Notes: a model not told the origin generated them from the sequence alone. A stretch of 12,666 nucleotides of DNA from Kiloniellales bacterium (GCA_022360075.1 JAKSDN010001261.1:1-12666), one strand, 5' to 3'. Shown: positions 1 through 7,445, counted from the first letter of the stretch. A program made the numbers and translations.

Positions 1-396
1 CGAGGGGGCGGCGACCAGCAGAAAGATCGCGGCGATCGTGCCGCCGGAGAAGGAGGAGTAGGCGGCGATGGCGAGCGCCTTGCCGGCCATGCCCTGCTTG
101 GCCAGGGGATAACCGTCGAAGGCGGTCGCGACCGTGCCGGCCACGCCCGGCGCATTGATCAGGATCGAGGAGGTCGAGCCGCCGAAAATGGCGCCGTAGT
201 AGACGCCCGCCATGAGGATCATGCCGGAGGCCGGATCGAAGCCGTAGGTGATCGGGATCATCAGCGCGATGGCCGAGATCGGTCCCAGGCCCGGCAGCAT
301 GCCGATGAAGGTGCCGACGAAGCAGCCGAAGGCGACCATCAGCAGGTTGAGCGGCGAGGCGGCGGTTGAGAGGCCCTGGAGGATGCCCTCGAGCAT
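1..396 (-). CDS. tctA: TctA, large membrane subunit of a tripartite tricarboxylate transporter (partial, 3' end outside window)
   Basis: This is the N-terminal 132 residues of the large, multi-spanning permease subunit of a TTT-family transporter, which takes up a carboxylate delivered by the periplasmic TctC using an ion gradient. Family hallmarks are visible: a glycine-rich GMLPGLGP segment at residues 32-39, then VYYGAIFGGSTSSILINAPG at 65-84. Full-length TctA proteins are about 500 residues, so roughly three quarters lies beyond the left edge. The ATG at 396 follows the tctB stop codon by four bases, and a GGAG inside the end of tctB serves as ribosome binding site, so the two are almost certainly translated from one message. 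Family assignment is firm. The substrate cannot be read from this subunit. Confidence 0.95.
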   Translation of the reverse strand, partial: MLEGILQGLSTAASPLNLLMVAFGCFVGTFIGMLPGLGPISAIALMIPITYGFDPASGMILMAGVYYGAIFGGSTSSILINAPGVAGTVATAFDGYPLAKQGMAGKALAIAAYSSFSGGTIAAIFLLVAAPS

Positions 397-400
397 GGCT

Positions 401-856
401 CTAGTCTCCGAAGAAGGCGGGCAGCGGCGCGATGAAGACGTCGAGCACCTGCGTCATCAGCGCCCAGAAGAGCACCACCAGCGGCACCGAGGCGCCGAGC
501 AGCACCACCGGCCGGCGCTCGCCGAGCACCAGCATGCCGCCGATCAGGAACAGAACGGTGGCGATCAGGAAGCCGAGTGGCCGCACACCGAGGCCGTAGA
601 GCACCATGATCAGGCACATCAGCGCGGCGCGGCCCCACTGGAAGCCCGAGAGGCTCGCAGGCTCGCCTCGGCCCGGCTTGAACAGCAGCGCCAGCGCGAG
701 CACGGCGCCCAGGACGGCCAGGGCCTCGGGCATGGTGCGGGCCGTGAAGGCGGCATCGGCCTGGAAGGGCAGCAGCGGGATGCTGAAGGTCAGCGCGCCG
801 TAGGCGACGATGAAGGCGAGCAGCAGCAGCGCGCCGATGCGGTCCTTGGATAGCAT
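401..856 (-). CDS. tctB: TctB, small membrane subunit of the tripartite tricarboxylate transporter
   Basis: A 151-residue hydrophobic protein with four or five predicted membrane segments (about residues 7-25, 42-59, 76-92, 94-111 and 117-136), matching the size and shape of TctB, the small permease subunit that partners TctA. Sequence conservation in this family is low, so the call rests mainly on size, topology and its place between tctC and tctA. The reading frame is open further upstream, but the ATG at 856 is preferred: a GGGAGG-type ribosome binding site lies about seven bases upstream, and the sequence before it contains an intercistronic hairpin. The product starts MLSKDRIGALL, a short charged stretch entering the first membrane helix. 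Confidence 0.93.
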   Translation of the reverse strand: MLSKDRIGALLLLAFIVAYGALTFSIPLLPFQADAAFTARTMPEALAVLGAVLALALLFKPGRGEPASLSGFQWGRAALMCLIMVLYGLGVRPLGFLIATVLFLIGGMLVLGERRPVVLLGASVPLVVLFWALMTQVLDVFIAPLPAFFGD

Positions 857-885
857 GTTGGTGCCTCCCGGAGGCGGGCCGTGAA

Positions 886-924
886 GGCTGCGGGACGGAC
901 TTTCGAGAGGGCTGTCCCGCAGCC
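886..924 (-). promoter_or_regulatory. Intercistronic stem-loop between tctC and tctB
   Basis: A perfect 11-bp inverted repeat (GGCTGCGGGAC at 886-896 and GTCCCGCAGCC at 914-924, 17-base loop) fills most of the 86-base gap between the tctC stop and the tctB start. No T-tract follows on the minus strand, so it is not a standard intrinsic terminator. Stem-loops in this position, after a binding-protein gene and before the membrane genes, are known in other transport operons to stabilise the upstream message or attenuate downstream expression. That role here is inference. Confidence 0.6.
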
Positions 925-942
925 CTTCGGCCTGGATGGGGC

Positions 943-1932
943 TCAGAGGAAGCCGAGCTCTTTCATCAGGTCGCCGATGGCCTTTTCCTGGCCTTCGAGG
1001 AAGGACACGAACTCGGCGTCGGGGTTGTAGATGTTGACCCAGCCATTGCGCGCCCTCACCGCTTCCCATTCCGGCGTGTCGTACATCTTCTCCAGCGCCG
1101 CGACGTAGGCCGCTTTCTGGTCATCAGGTAGGCCGGGCGCTCCGAAGAAGCCGCGCCAATTGACGAAGGTCGCATCGGCGCCTTCCTCCTTGCAGGTCTT
1201 GACGTCGGGCGCATCGGCCAGCCGCTCGGGAGCGGTGACGCAGAGGATGCGGACCTGGCCCTGCTTGGCCATGTCGGCGGCCTCGCCGAAGCCGGTCGAG
1301 AGCGCCTTGATTTCGCCCGACAGCAGGCCGGCCATGGCCTTACCGCCAGCGTCGTAGGGCACGTACTTGACGTCGGTGGGCTTGGCGCCGACCGACTTCA
1401 TCACCAAGGCGGCGACCAGGTGGTCCATGCCGCCAGCGACAGAGCCGCCGCCGATCGACAGCGACCTGGGATCGGCCTTGTACTGCGCGACCAGGTCGCC
1501 GAAGCCGCCGAGCGGGCTGTCGCTGTGCACGACCAAGGAGGCGTAGTCGCCGATGATGCTGGCCACGGGCGTCAGGTCGCGGAAGGACTGCGGGAAGACT
1601 CCCTGAAGCGAGCGAATGACGATCGGCGTCGAGTTGACCATCAAGGTGCCGTGCTGCTTTTCGGCGGTCTCGATCAGATGGGCGATGGCCTTGCCGCCGC
1701 CGCCGCCGGACATGTTCTCGTAGGAAGCGGTGCCGACGATGCCGGCCTTGGTCAGCGCCTCGCCGGTGCCGCGCGCCGTGCCGTCCCAGCCGCCGCCGGC
1801 GCCGCCGGGGATCAGAAAGTGCAGGGATTCAATGTCGGCCGCCGCCGCCGGGTTGCCGGCCAATGCGACGACCGCCGCGCCGGCAAAGAGAGCGGACGTG
1901 ACGCCGCGTGCGAGATGAGAGAGATCGAGCAT
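943..1932 (-). CDS. tctC: TctC, periplasmic substrate-binding protein of the tripartite tricarboxylate transporter
   Basis: A 329-residue secreted binding protein (Bug/TctC family) that captures a carboxylate in the periplasm and hands it to TctAB. Residues 1-32 are a Sec signal peptide (hydrophobic core 11-25, ending NPAAAAD). The mature start IESLHFLIPGGAGGGWDGTAR holds the family's first ligand loop, with the conserved Asp at residue 50. The GGGWD form of this loop is closer, to my eye, to the true tricarboxylate binder TctC than to many Bug proteins. I chose the ATG at 1932 because it has a strong GGGAGG ribosome binding site, opens directly on the signal peptide and gives the usual family length. 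An in-frame ATG at 2070 would bury the signal. It is the first gene of the tctCBA operon. The substrate is inferred to be citrate-like. Confidence 0.95.
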   Translation of the reverse strand: MLDLSHLARGVTSALFAGAAVVALAGNPAAAADIESLHFLIPGGAGGGWDGTARGTGEALTKAGIVGTASYENMSGGGGGKAIAHLIETAEKQHGTLMVNSTPIVIRSLQGVFPQSFRDLTPVASIIGDYASLVVHSDSPLGGFGDLVAQYKADPRSLSIGGGSVAGGMDHLVAALVMKSVGAKPTDVKYVPYDAGGKAMAGLLSGEIKALSTGFGEAADMAKQGQVRILCVTAPERLADAPDVKTCKEEGADATFVNWRGFFGAPGLPDDQKAAYVAALEKMYDTPEWEAVRARNGWVNIYNPDAEFVSFLEGQEKAIGDLMKELGFL

Positions 1933-2160
1933 GGGTTTCCTCCCGATGGGTTCCAGTGCCGTGGAAACCGCCATAGCTCGAAGAGCGGGGAGGAGGCGCT
2001 TGGGCATCTTTGTGCGGTTTCCCAGGCGCCGGCCCTTTACGACCCAGGCCTGTCGGAAACCGTCAGGCATTTTCCTCCCACGCGATCCTCGTTCTTGTCG
2101 TCTTGCGGATCACGGCATCGCTCCAGGATACGGATGAAACTGTCGTGAAGCTGACACGCG
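1933..2160 (-). promoter_or_regulatory. tctCBA upstream region with repeated GGAAACCG motif
   Basis: This 228-base gap separates the solute-binding protein gene from tctC and should carry the transporter promoter. The 8-mer GGAAACCG occurs three times: at 1963-1970 and 2055-2062 on the plus strand, and inverted at 2015-2022. A 7-of-8 match also sits at 1933-1940 next to the tctC ribosome binding site. I see no convincing -35/-10 pair. The repeats are candidate sites for the adjacent OmpR-type regulator (3310-3975), which is an inference from position and repetition only. Confidence 0.45.
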
Positions 2161-3231
2161 TTATTGCGATCTCAATGCCTCGTTCCACCGCTCGATCAGA
2201 CGCTCGCGCTTGACCTGATCCAAGTAGACGACCAGGCCAGGCCCGATCGGCACCGGGCGCAGGCGATCGCCGTGCTCGCGGCGCAGCGAGGCGGCGGTGA
2301 AGCGGCCGTCGATGTCGGGATGGAGGGCCGGCAGCCGCACGTCGCGAGCCAGGACCACCTGCCCCTCGAGCGAGATGAGGTGGTCGAGAAAGGCGATGCC
2401 GAGATCCGGCGAGCGGGCCGCCTCCGGAACCAGGCCGATGCGCGACATGATGACGGTGTAATCGGCGGGCAGGACGATCCCCAGGTCCGGGTTGTTGGCC
2501 GCCCAGGACTCGGCGTAGGAGCCCAGGATGTTGTAGCCGAGCGCGAAGCGGCCGTCGGCGACGCGCTCGAGGATCGCCGCGGAGCTCGAATAAAGCTTCA
2601 CCCCGGAGGCCCCCAGGGCCCGGACCAGATCCCAGATGTCGCGGTAGTGCGCCTCGTCGCGTGCCAGGAAGAAGAAGCCGAGACCGGCGCGCTCGATGTC
2701 GTAGGTGCCGACGCGGCCGAAAAAGCGATCGCCTTGCGCGCGCAGCAGCTCGATCAGCTCCGCGCGGGTCTTGGGCGGCGCGGTCTCGGCGAAGGAGGGC
2801 TTGTGATAGACGACGACGGCCGGCTCGAAGGTGACGCCATAGGCCGCGCTGCGCCACTGCGCCCAATCCGGCAGGAAGCGCGCGCCGGGCAGGCTCACTT
2901 GCGCGGCATAGCCGTCGTTGACCAGCTTGACCTGCAGGTCCATGGCCGAGGAAAAGGCGATATCGGCCGTAACGCCGCCGCTGTCGGTCTCGCGGATGAT
3001 CCGTTCATAGATCTCCAGCGTTTGCAGTTCCTCGTAATCGACGGCGAGCTTTGGGTTCGCGGCCTGGAAGCTCTCGATCAGGGGCCTGGCGATCACCTCG
3101 TCGAGGGAACTGTAGACCCGGACTGTGGGCGCATCGCTGTCTCCCGACTTGGCGGGGAATAAGTTGCCCGCAAGGGCCGGGGCGGCGGCGAGGCTCAGGC
3201 AGAGGGCAAGGGCGCGACTGACGGCTTTCAT
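2161..3231 (-). CDS. Periplasmic solute-binding protein (PgtC/FbpA-like), probable sensing partner of the adjacent two-component system
   Basis: A 356-residue secreted protein with a signal peptide (residues 1-21, ending APALA) and a type II periplasmic-binding fold signature: VRVYSSLDEV near residue 37, a central ADIAFSSAMDLQ segment, and GYNILGSY. It resembles the iron/phosphoglycerate regulatory group of ABC binding proteins, such as FbpA and PgtC. No ABC permease or ATPase gene lies beside it. Instead it is divergent from a TctDE-like two-component system and upstream of tctC, so I infer that it presents ligand to the sensor kinase rather than feeding a transporter. PgtC of the phosphoglycerate system is the known precedent. 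The start at the 3231 ATG opens directly on the signal peptide. A TTG at 3249 is possible but less likely. The ligand is unknown. Confidence 0.85.
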   Translation of the reverse strand: MKAVSRALALCLSLAAAPALAGNLFPAKSGDSDAPTVRVYSSLDEVIARPLIESFQAANPKLAVDYEELQTLEIYERIIRETDSGGVTADIAFSSAMDLQVKLVNDGYAAQVSLPGARFLPDWAQWRSAAYGVTFEPAVVVYHKPSFAETAPPKTRAELIELLRAQGDRFFGRVGTYDIERAGLGFFFLARDEAHYRDIWDLVRALGASGVKLYSSSAAILERVADGRFALGYNILGSYAESWAANNPDLGIVLPADYTVIMSRIGLVPEAARSPDLGIAFLDHLISLEGQVVLARDVRLPALHPDIDGRFTAASLRREHGDRLRPVPIGPGLVVYLDQVKRERLIERWNEALRSQ

Positions 3232-3232
3232 G

Positions 3233-3247
3233 GCGGGACTCTCCCGC
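3233..3247 (-). promoter_or_regulatory. Hairpin overlapping the ribosome binding site of the solute-binding protein gene
   Basis: Perfect 6-bp arms GCGGGA/TCCCGC with a three-base loop end two bases before the start codon. On the minus strand the purine-rich GGGAG that would serve as Shine-Dalgarno lies in the 5' arm and loop, so folding would mask it. It lies in the 78-base divergent region shared with the response regulator gene. Confidence 0.45.
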
Positions 3248-3309
3248 AAGGCGACAGCCTTCTCAAGGATCCTGCGCGGACCTATGGTGGCTGCGGGAGG
3301 AGACGGCGC

Positions 3310-3975
3310 ATGCGGCTGCTGGTCGTCGAAGACAACGAGAAAATCGCCGAGGGCCTGTCCGAGATCCTGCGCGGCAACGGCTACATCGTCGACGTGGTCG
3401 GCGATGGCGCATCCGCCGACGCGGCGCTCGCGAGCTTCGACTTCGATCTGGTGATCCTCGATCTCTCATTGCCGGAAATGGACGGCCTGGAGGTCTTGCG
3501 CCGGCTGCGCGATCGTCGCAAGGACTGCGCGGTGCTCGTGCTGACGGCGCGCGGCGCGCTCGACGACCGGGTCAAGGGATTGAACCTTGGCGCCGACGAC
3601 TACATGACCAAGCCTTTCGAGTTCAGCGAGCTCGAGGCGCGGGTGCGGGCACTGCTGCGGCGCCACGTCGGGCATCGCACGGCGCGTATCGAGTACGGCT
3701 CCCTGATCTTCAATCTCGACGACCGCGGCGCCACCTTGGACGGTGCCAAGCTGACCCTGCCGAAGCGTGAGCTCAGCGTCCTCGAGGCTTTGATCCTGCG
3801 GCCCGAAAGCGTGATCTCCAAGCAGCAGCTCATCGAGCGTCTTTCCGACTTCGACGAAGACGTGAGCGAGAATGCCGTGGAGCAGTACGTCAGCCGCCTG
3901 CGGCGGCGCCTTGCGTCGGCCGGGCTGCGGATCCGAACGGCGCGCGGTCTGGGCTACATCCTCGAGAGCGACTAG
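3310..3975 (+). CDS. tctD: Response regulator, OmpR/TctD family
   Basis: A 221-residue DNA-binding response regulator. The receiver domain (residues 1-115) keeps the acidic pocket E7/D8, the phosphoacceptor D51 in VILDLSLPEMDG, T79 and K101. The OmpR-type winged helix (about 125-219) ends with the usual RTARGLGYIL. The ATG at 3310 is preceded by GGGAGGAG at suitable spacing. The stop codon is followed immediately by the ATG of the kinase gene, so the pair is translationally coupled. By homology to TctD and by position it should control the tctCBA operon on the opposite strand. The neighbouring catabolic genes are possible extra targets. The exact TctD label is an inference from family and context. 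Confidence 0.9.
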   Translation: MRLLVVEDNEKIAEGLSEILRGNGYIVDVVGDGASADAALASFDFDLVILDLSLPEMDGLEVLRRLRDRRKDCAVLVLTARGALDDRVKGLNLGADDYMTKPFEFSELEARVRALLRRHVGHRTARIEYGSLIFNLDDRGATLDGAKLTLPKRELSVLEALILRPESVISKQQLIERLSDFDEDVSENAVEQYVSRLRRRLASAGLRIRTARGLGYILESD

Positions 3976-5391
3976 ATGGCTCGCGCACGTTCTCCCGGCT
4001 CCCTGCGCGGCCGCCTGCTGCTGTGGCTTCTCGTGCCGCTCTGCCTCATCGGCGTGCTGGCCTTGGTCGACACCTACGCCTCGGCCCGGGAGACGGCGAA
4101 TGCCGTCTTCGATCGCGTGCTCGCCGGCTCGGCCCTGGCCATCGCCGAGCGCGTGGTGGTCGGACCGGATGGCGAGCTCGAGGTCGATGTCCCTTACATC
4201 GCCCTCGACATGCTGACCTCGGCCGCCCATGACCGCGTCTTCTACAAGATCGAAGGACCGCCGGGCCGGTTCCTGACCGGCTACCGCAACCTGCCGTCCC
4301 CGGACCCGGCGCCGGGCGATGCGATCCCCGGCCGGCCCAGCTTCTCGGATGCGGACTTTCGCGGCGAGCCGATCCGCTTGGCTTCGCTGCGCGGCGCGGC
4401 CTCGACCGGCGAGCGCTCGCTGTCCTTCCGAGTCACCGTGGCCGAGACCACGAACGCGCGGCGCAACGTGGCGCAAGCGATCCTGATTCGCACGGCGGCG
4501 CGCCAGGCGCTGCTGATCGGCATCGCCGCGCTGATCGTCTGGTTTGGCGTCAAGTGGGCGCTGCGCCCGCTCGCGCGCTTGGAAGAGGCGATCGGCCGGC
4601 GCAGCCAGGACGACCTGCGTCCCATCGAGCATCCCGTGCCCGGCGAAGTCACCCGCGTCGTCGAATCGGTCAATGGGCTGATGCAGCGGCTGCAAGGGGC
4701 GCTGGTCGCCCTGCGGAACTTCACCGGCAACGCGAGCCATCAGCTCCGCACGCCGCTCAGCGTCGTGCGCACGCAGATCGAGCTGTCGCGCCGGGCGCAG
4801 ACAGAGGCAGCCAAGGCTGCCGCGCTCACCAACGCCGACCGGGCCGTCGGACAGACCGAGCGCACCTTGTCGCAACTCCTCGTGCTGGCCCAGATCGACG
4901 AGGCTTCGGCCGACCGCGTGGGCCACGAGCTCTTCGACCTGACCGACGTGGCGCGCAAGACCACGACGGACTATCTGGCGAAGTCGGGCAAGGCCGGCAT
5001 CGACCTCGGCTTCGAGGCGCCCGAACAGCCCATCTCCCTGCGCGGCGACAGCATGCTGATCGCCGAACTGCTCAAGAACCTGGTGGAGAACGCTTTGGCC
5101 TACGCCGGCAGGAGCCATAGCGCGACCGTGCGGGTGACCCAGGAGGTCGGCGGGCCCGCGCTGGAGGTGGAGGACGACGGCCCAGGCATTCCTTCGGATC
5201 AGCACGAGACGGCGCTCGCGCGCTTCTCGCGGCTTTCCAAGGACGACGACGCAGGCAGCGGCTTGGGCCTGGCAATCGTCTCGGAGATCGTGGCGCTCTT
5301 TGGCGCCTCACTCACTCTAGGAGACGGGCAAGGCGGTCGGGGCCTGCGGGTGCGCGTTCAGTTTCCGCCTTCGTCCGCGGGGGCTTCGTAG
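3976..5391 (+). CDS. tctE: Sensor histidine kinase, TctE-like
   Basis: A 471-residue membrane kinase. Membrane segments at about residues 13-31 and 178-194 flank a periplasmic sensor domain whose pattern (FDRVLAGSALAIAERV, then VDVPYIALDML, RVFYKIEGP and GYRNLP) matches the N-terminal domain typical of TctE-type kinases. A HAMP-like linker follows. The phosphoacceptor is H255 in NASHQLRTPL. The ATP-binding domain has the N box (NLVENA, N372), EDDGPGIP at 399-406 and GSGLGLAIV at 427-435. All catalytic elements look intact. It begins on the base after the regulator stop codon, with no gap. Its 3' end overlaps the convergent citryl-CoA lyase-like gene by 34 bases. The signal is probably a tricarboxylate, possibly sensed through the adjacent binding protein. 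Confidence 0.92.
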   Translation: MARARSPGSLRGRLLLWLLVPLCLIGVLALVDTYASARETANAVFDRVLAGSALAIAERVVVGPDGELEVDVPYIALDMLTSAAHDRVFYKIEGPPGRFLTGYRNLPSPDPAPGDAIPGRPSFSDADFRGEPIRLASLRGAASTGERSLSFRVTVAETTNARRNVAQAILIRTAARQALLIGIAALIVWFGVKWALRPLARLEEAIGRRSQDDLRPIEHPVPGEVTRVVESVNGLMQRLQGALVALRNFTGNASHQLRTPLSVVRTQIELSRRAQTEAAKAAALTNADRAVGQTERTLSQLLVLAQIDEASADRVGHELFDLTDVARKTTTDYLAKSGKAGIDLGFEAPEQPISLRGDSMLIAELLKNLVENALAYAGRSHSATVRVTQEVGGPALEVEDDGPGIPSDQHETALARFSRLSKDDDAGSGLGLAIVSEIVALFGASLTLGDGQGGRGLRVRVQFPPSSAGAS

Positions 5392-6179
5392 GTCCAGCGG
5401 TATCGCGGTGGGGTCGGGCCCTTGTTGCGGCCGCCCTGCTGCCTCTGCTCCCAGGCATGGGCCAGGATTCCGACCGAACGCGACAGGCAAAAAAGGCCGC
5501 GTGCCAGCGGCGGCGGGCAGCCGAGCTCGGCGTAGATGACCGCCGTTGCGCCGTCGATGTTCATCGGTACCGGCTTGCCACGCGCCACACCGAGCCGGGC
5601 CTCGATTGCGCGGCCGATCGCCGCGAAGCGCCCGGAGACGGCGCCGCTCTCGGCCGCCTCCTCGACCAGGGCCAAGAGACGCGGCGCCCTCGGGTCTGTC
5701 GGCTTGTGGAAGCGATGGCCAAAGCCGGGGACGTACTTGCCGTGATCCGCCCGCCAGTCGTCGAGCGCGGTAGCCGTGGACTGGTCCAATCCCTCGCCTT
5801 CATCGACTCGTCGTGCGATCTCGCTGTAGAGCGCGACGGTCTGCTCGCCGGCGCCGCCGTGCACGTCGCCCAGCATGTTGACCCCCGAGGCCAGGGCGTT
5901 GTTGAGCCCGAGGCCGCAGGTGGCGGCCATGCGCGCGGCGGCGATCGACGGCGCCTGCGGGCCGTGATCGACCGCGGCCACGAGGGCTGCCTCCAGCAGG
6001 CGGGCGCGGGCGCCTTCCGGGACTTCGCCCACGACCGTCAGCCAGATCATCTGCGGAAAGCTCAGCTTGCCGATCAGAGACTCGATCGGCTGGCCGCGGA
6101 TCGCGATGCGGCCCGGCGCCATGTCGATGATGCTTGTGCGCCACCAGTCGGCGACATCGCTTGTCTCGGTGGAGGTCAT
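5358..6179 (-). CDS. Citrate-synthase-like protein, citryl-CoA lyase type
   Basis: A 273-residue protein of the citrate synthase superfamily, much shorter than citrate synthase (about 430) and matching stand-alone citryl-CoA lyases, which split citryl-CoA into acetyl-CoA and oxaloacetate. The three catalytic positions of the fold are present: H107 in GDVHGGA, H155 in GFGHRFHKPTDPR and D209 in NIDGATAVIYAELG. GILAHAWEQR near residue 237 matches the conserved C-terminal segment. The ATG overlaps the stop of the CoA-transferase gene as ATGA, implying coupled translation and a joint pathway. A related substrate such as a methylated or other 3-hydroxy-tricarboxylyl-CoA is possible. The 3' end overlaps the opposing kinase gene by 34 bases. 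Confidence 0.85.
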   Translation of the reverse strand: MTSTETSDVADWWRTSIIDMAPGRIAIRGQPIESLIGKLSFPQMIWLTVVGEVPEGARARLLEAALVAAVDHGPQAPSIAAARMAATCGLGLNNALASGVNMLGDVHGGAGEQTVALYSEIARRVDEGEGLDQSTATALDDWRADHGKYVPGFGHRFHKPTDPRAPRLLALVEEAAESGAVSGRFAAIGRAIEARLGVARGKPVPMNIDGATAVIYAELGCPPPLARGLFCLSRSVGILAHAWEQRQQGGRNKGPTPPRYRWTYEAPADEGGN

Positions 6180-7375
6180 ATCACCTCTGCCTCGCGCAGG
6201 TCCGAGATCTCGGCCTTGCTCAGGCCGAGCGCGCCGTAGACCGCGTCATTGTCGGCACCGAGCTTTGGCGGCGGCTTTTCGACGGCCGGCGCCGTGCCGT
6301 CGAGCTTGATGCCGGTGCGCAGCACCCGAATCGCGCGCTCGGCGCCGGGCACAGTCGCGAAGTCGGCCACCATGCCGCGCTCGGCCACCTGCGGGTGCTC
6401 GAGGATGTCCGGCACCGTGAAGACGGCGCCGGCCGGCACGCCGCGCCGGTTCAGCTCGCGCGCCCAGACCCTTGCAGGCTTGGATGCGCGGCTGTGCTCG
6501 AGCTCGGCCTTGAGCGCGAAGCGGTTTCGCTTGCGGTCCTCGCGGGTGCGATAGGCCGGATCGTCGAGAAGCGCTTCGCGGTCGAGATGGCGGCAGAGGA
6601 TTTCCCACTGCTCCTGCTTGTTGGCGGCGATGTTGAGCAGGCCCTCGGCGGTCTCGAACGCGCCGGAGGGCGCCGAGGTGACGTTCTCGTTGCCCTGTGG
6701 CGCCGGTTGTACACCAGCGATCAGCCAGTTCGACACCACCCAGCCCATGGTCGCCAGCGTCGCCTCCAGCATGGAAACGTCGATGAAGCAGCCGCCATTG
6801 CGCGCGCGACCGTTCAAGGCGGCGGCGATGGCGAAGGCGGCGGTGAGACCGCCGATGGTATCGCAGATCGGCGTGCCGACCCGGTAGGGCGCGGTCTCGG
6901 GCGCGCCGGTGATGCTCATGACGCCGGACAGGCCCTGGATGATCTGGTCGTAGGCCGGCAGATCGCGCAGCGGGCCGTCCTGTCCGAAGCCGGAGATCGC
7001 GCAGTAGACCAGATCCGGGTTTTCCGCTTTCAGCACCGGGTAGTCGAGGCCGAGACGCTGCATCACGCCCGGACGGAAGTTCTCGACCAGGACGTCGGCG
7101 CCGCGCACCAGGCGTTTCAGCAGCGCTTTGCCCCGCACTGTCTTGAAGTTGAGCGTGACCGAGCGCTTGCCGGCGTTCTGGGCCAGGAACGACACCCCCA
7201 TAAGCCGCGCGTTGAGGTCCGGGTCGGCGCCGAGCTGACGCGCCAGGTCGCCGCGGCCCGGCAGCTCGACCTTGATCACCTCGGCGCCGAGATGGGCGAG
7301 CTGATGGCAGCAGAAGGGCCCGGCCAGGACGTTGGTCAGGTCGAGAACCCGGATGCCGGCGAGGGGATCGGTCAT
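6176..7375 (-). CDS. CaiB/BaiF family (class III) CoA-transferase
   Basis: A 399-residue family III CoA-transferase, full length for the family, which moves CoA between carboxylic acids. Conserved features include the N-terminal RVLDLTNVLAGPF, GAEVIKVE at 30-37, FLAQNAGKRSVTLN at 63-76, VLVENFRPGV, ISGFGQDGP and the catalytic aspartate D172 in GTPICDTIGG. The next gene is a citryl-CoA lyase-like protein overlapping by four bases, so the likely job is to make the acyl-CoA that enzyme cleaves, for example citryl-CoA from citrate and a donor such as succinyl-CoA. The acceptor and donor are inferred. The ATG at 7375 lacks a clear ribosome binding site. A strong promoter lies just upstream and a divergent IclR-type gene probably regulates it. 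Confidence 0.92.
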   Translation of the reverse strand: MTDPLAGIRVLDLTNVLAGPFCCHQLAHLGAEVIKVELPGRGDLARQLGADPDLNARLMGVSFLAQNAGKRSVTLNFKTVRGKALLKRLVRGADVLVENFRPGVMQRLGLDYPVLKAENPDLVYCAISGFGQDGPLRDLPAYDQIIQGLSGVMSITGAPETAPYRVGTPICDTIGGLTAAFAIAAALNGRARNGGCFIDVSMLEATLATMGWVVSNWLIAGVQPAPQGNENVTSAPSGAFETAEGLLNIAANKQEQWEILCRHLDREALLDDPAYRTREDRKRNRFALKAELEHSRASKPARVWARELNRRGVPAGAVFTVPDILEHPQVAERGMVADFATVPGAERAIRVLRTGIKLDGTAPAVEKPPPKLGADNDAVYGALGLSKAEISDLREAEVI

Positions 7376-7403
7376 GACATTGAATACTTGCGTTCTGACT
7401 AAC

Positions 7404-7445
7404 AGAATAATATTCTATTATACGAAACTTCGGTGTTTGTATCAA
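7404..7445 (-). promoter_or_regulatory. Near-consensus sigma-70 promoter with operator-like palindrome for the CoA-transferase operon
   Basis: On the minus strand, TTGATA (7440-7445) and a perfect TATAAT (7417-7422) are separated by exactly 17 bases, placing transcription start near 7410. The palindrome AGAAT-AAT-ATTCT (7404-7416) sits over that start site, and a second, overlapping inverted repeat TTCTG/CAGAA spans 7393-7407. The region is strikingly AT-rich against the GC-rich surroundings. The arrangement suits repression by the divergent IclR-type protein. On the plus strand TATTAT (7416-7421) could be the -10 of the regulator gene, making the two promoters overlap. Confidence 0.7.

Noticed and set aside
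943..2070. Longer tctC start at 2070 (46 extra residues), which has a GGGAGG-like sequence upstream
   Set aside because: It would place the signal peptide in the interior of an Arg-rich extension and exceed the family length. The 1932 ATG has an equally good ribosome binding site and opens on the signal peptide.
2164..3162. Long plus-strand open frame antisense to the solute-binding protein gene
   Set aside because: It has low-complexity Arg/Ala/Asp-rich composition typical of antisense frames in GC-rich DNA. The opposite strand has a clear signal peptide and fold signature.
3466..5205. Long minus-strand open frame (579 codons) antisense to the regulator and kinase genes
   Set aside because: The plus-strand genes carry complete catalytic motifs. 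This frame shows no recognisable domain and has shadow-type composition.
5358..5391. 34-base convergent overlap of the kinase and lyase gene ends as a regulatory antisense device
   Set aside because: Short tail-to-tail overlaps are common in compact genomes, and nothing else in the sequence points to antisense control.
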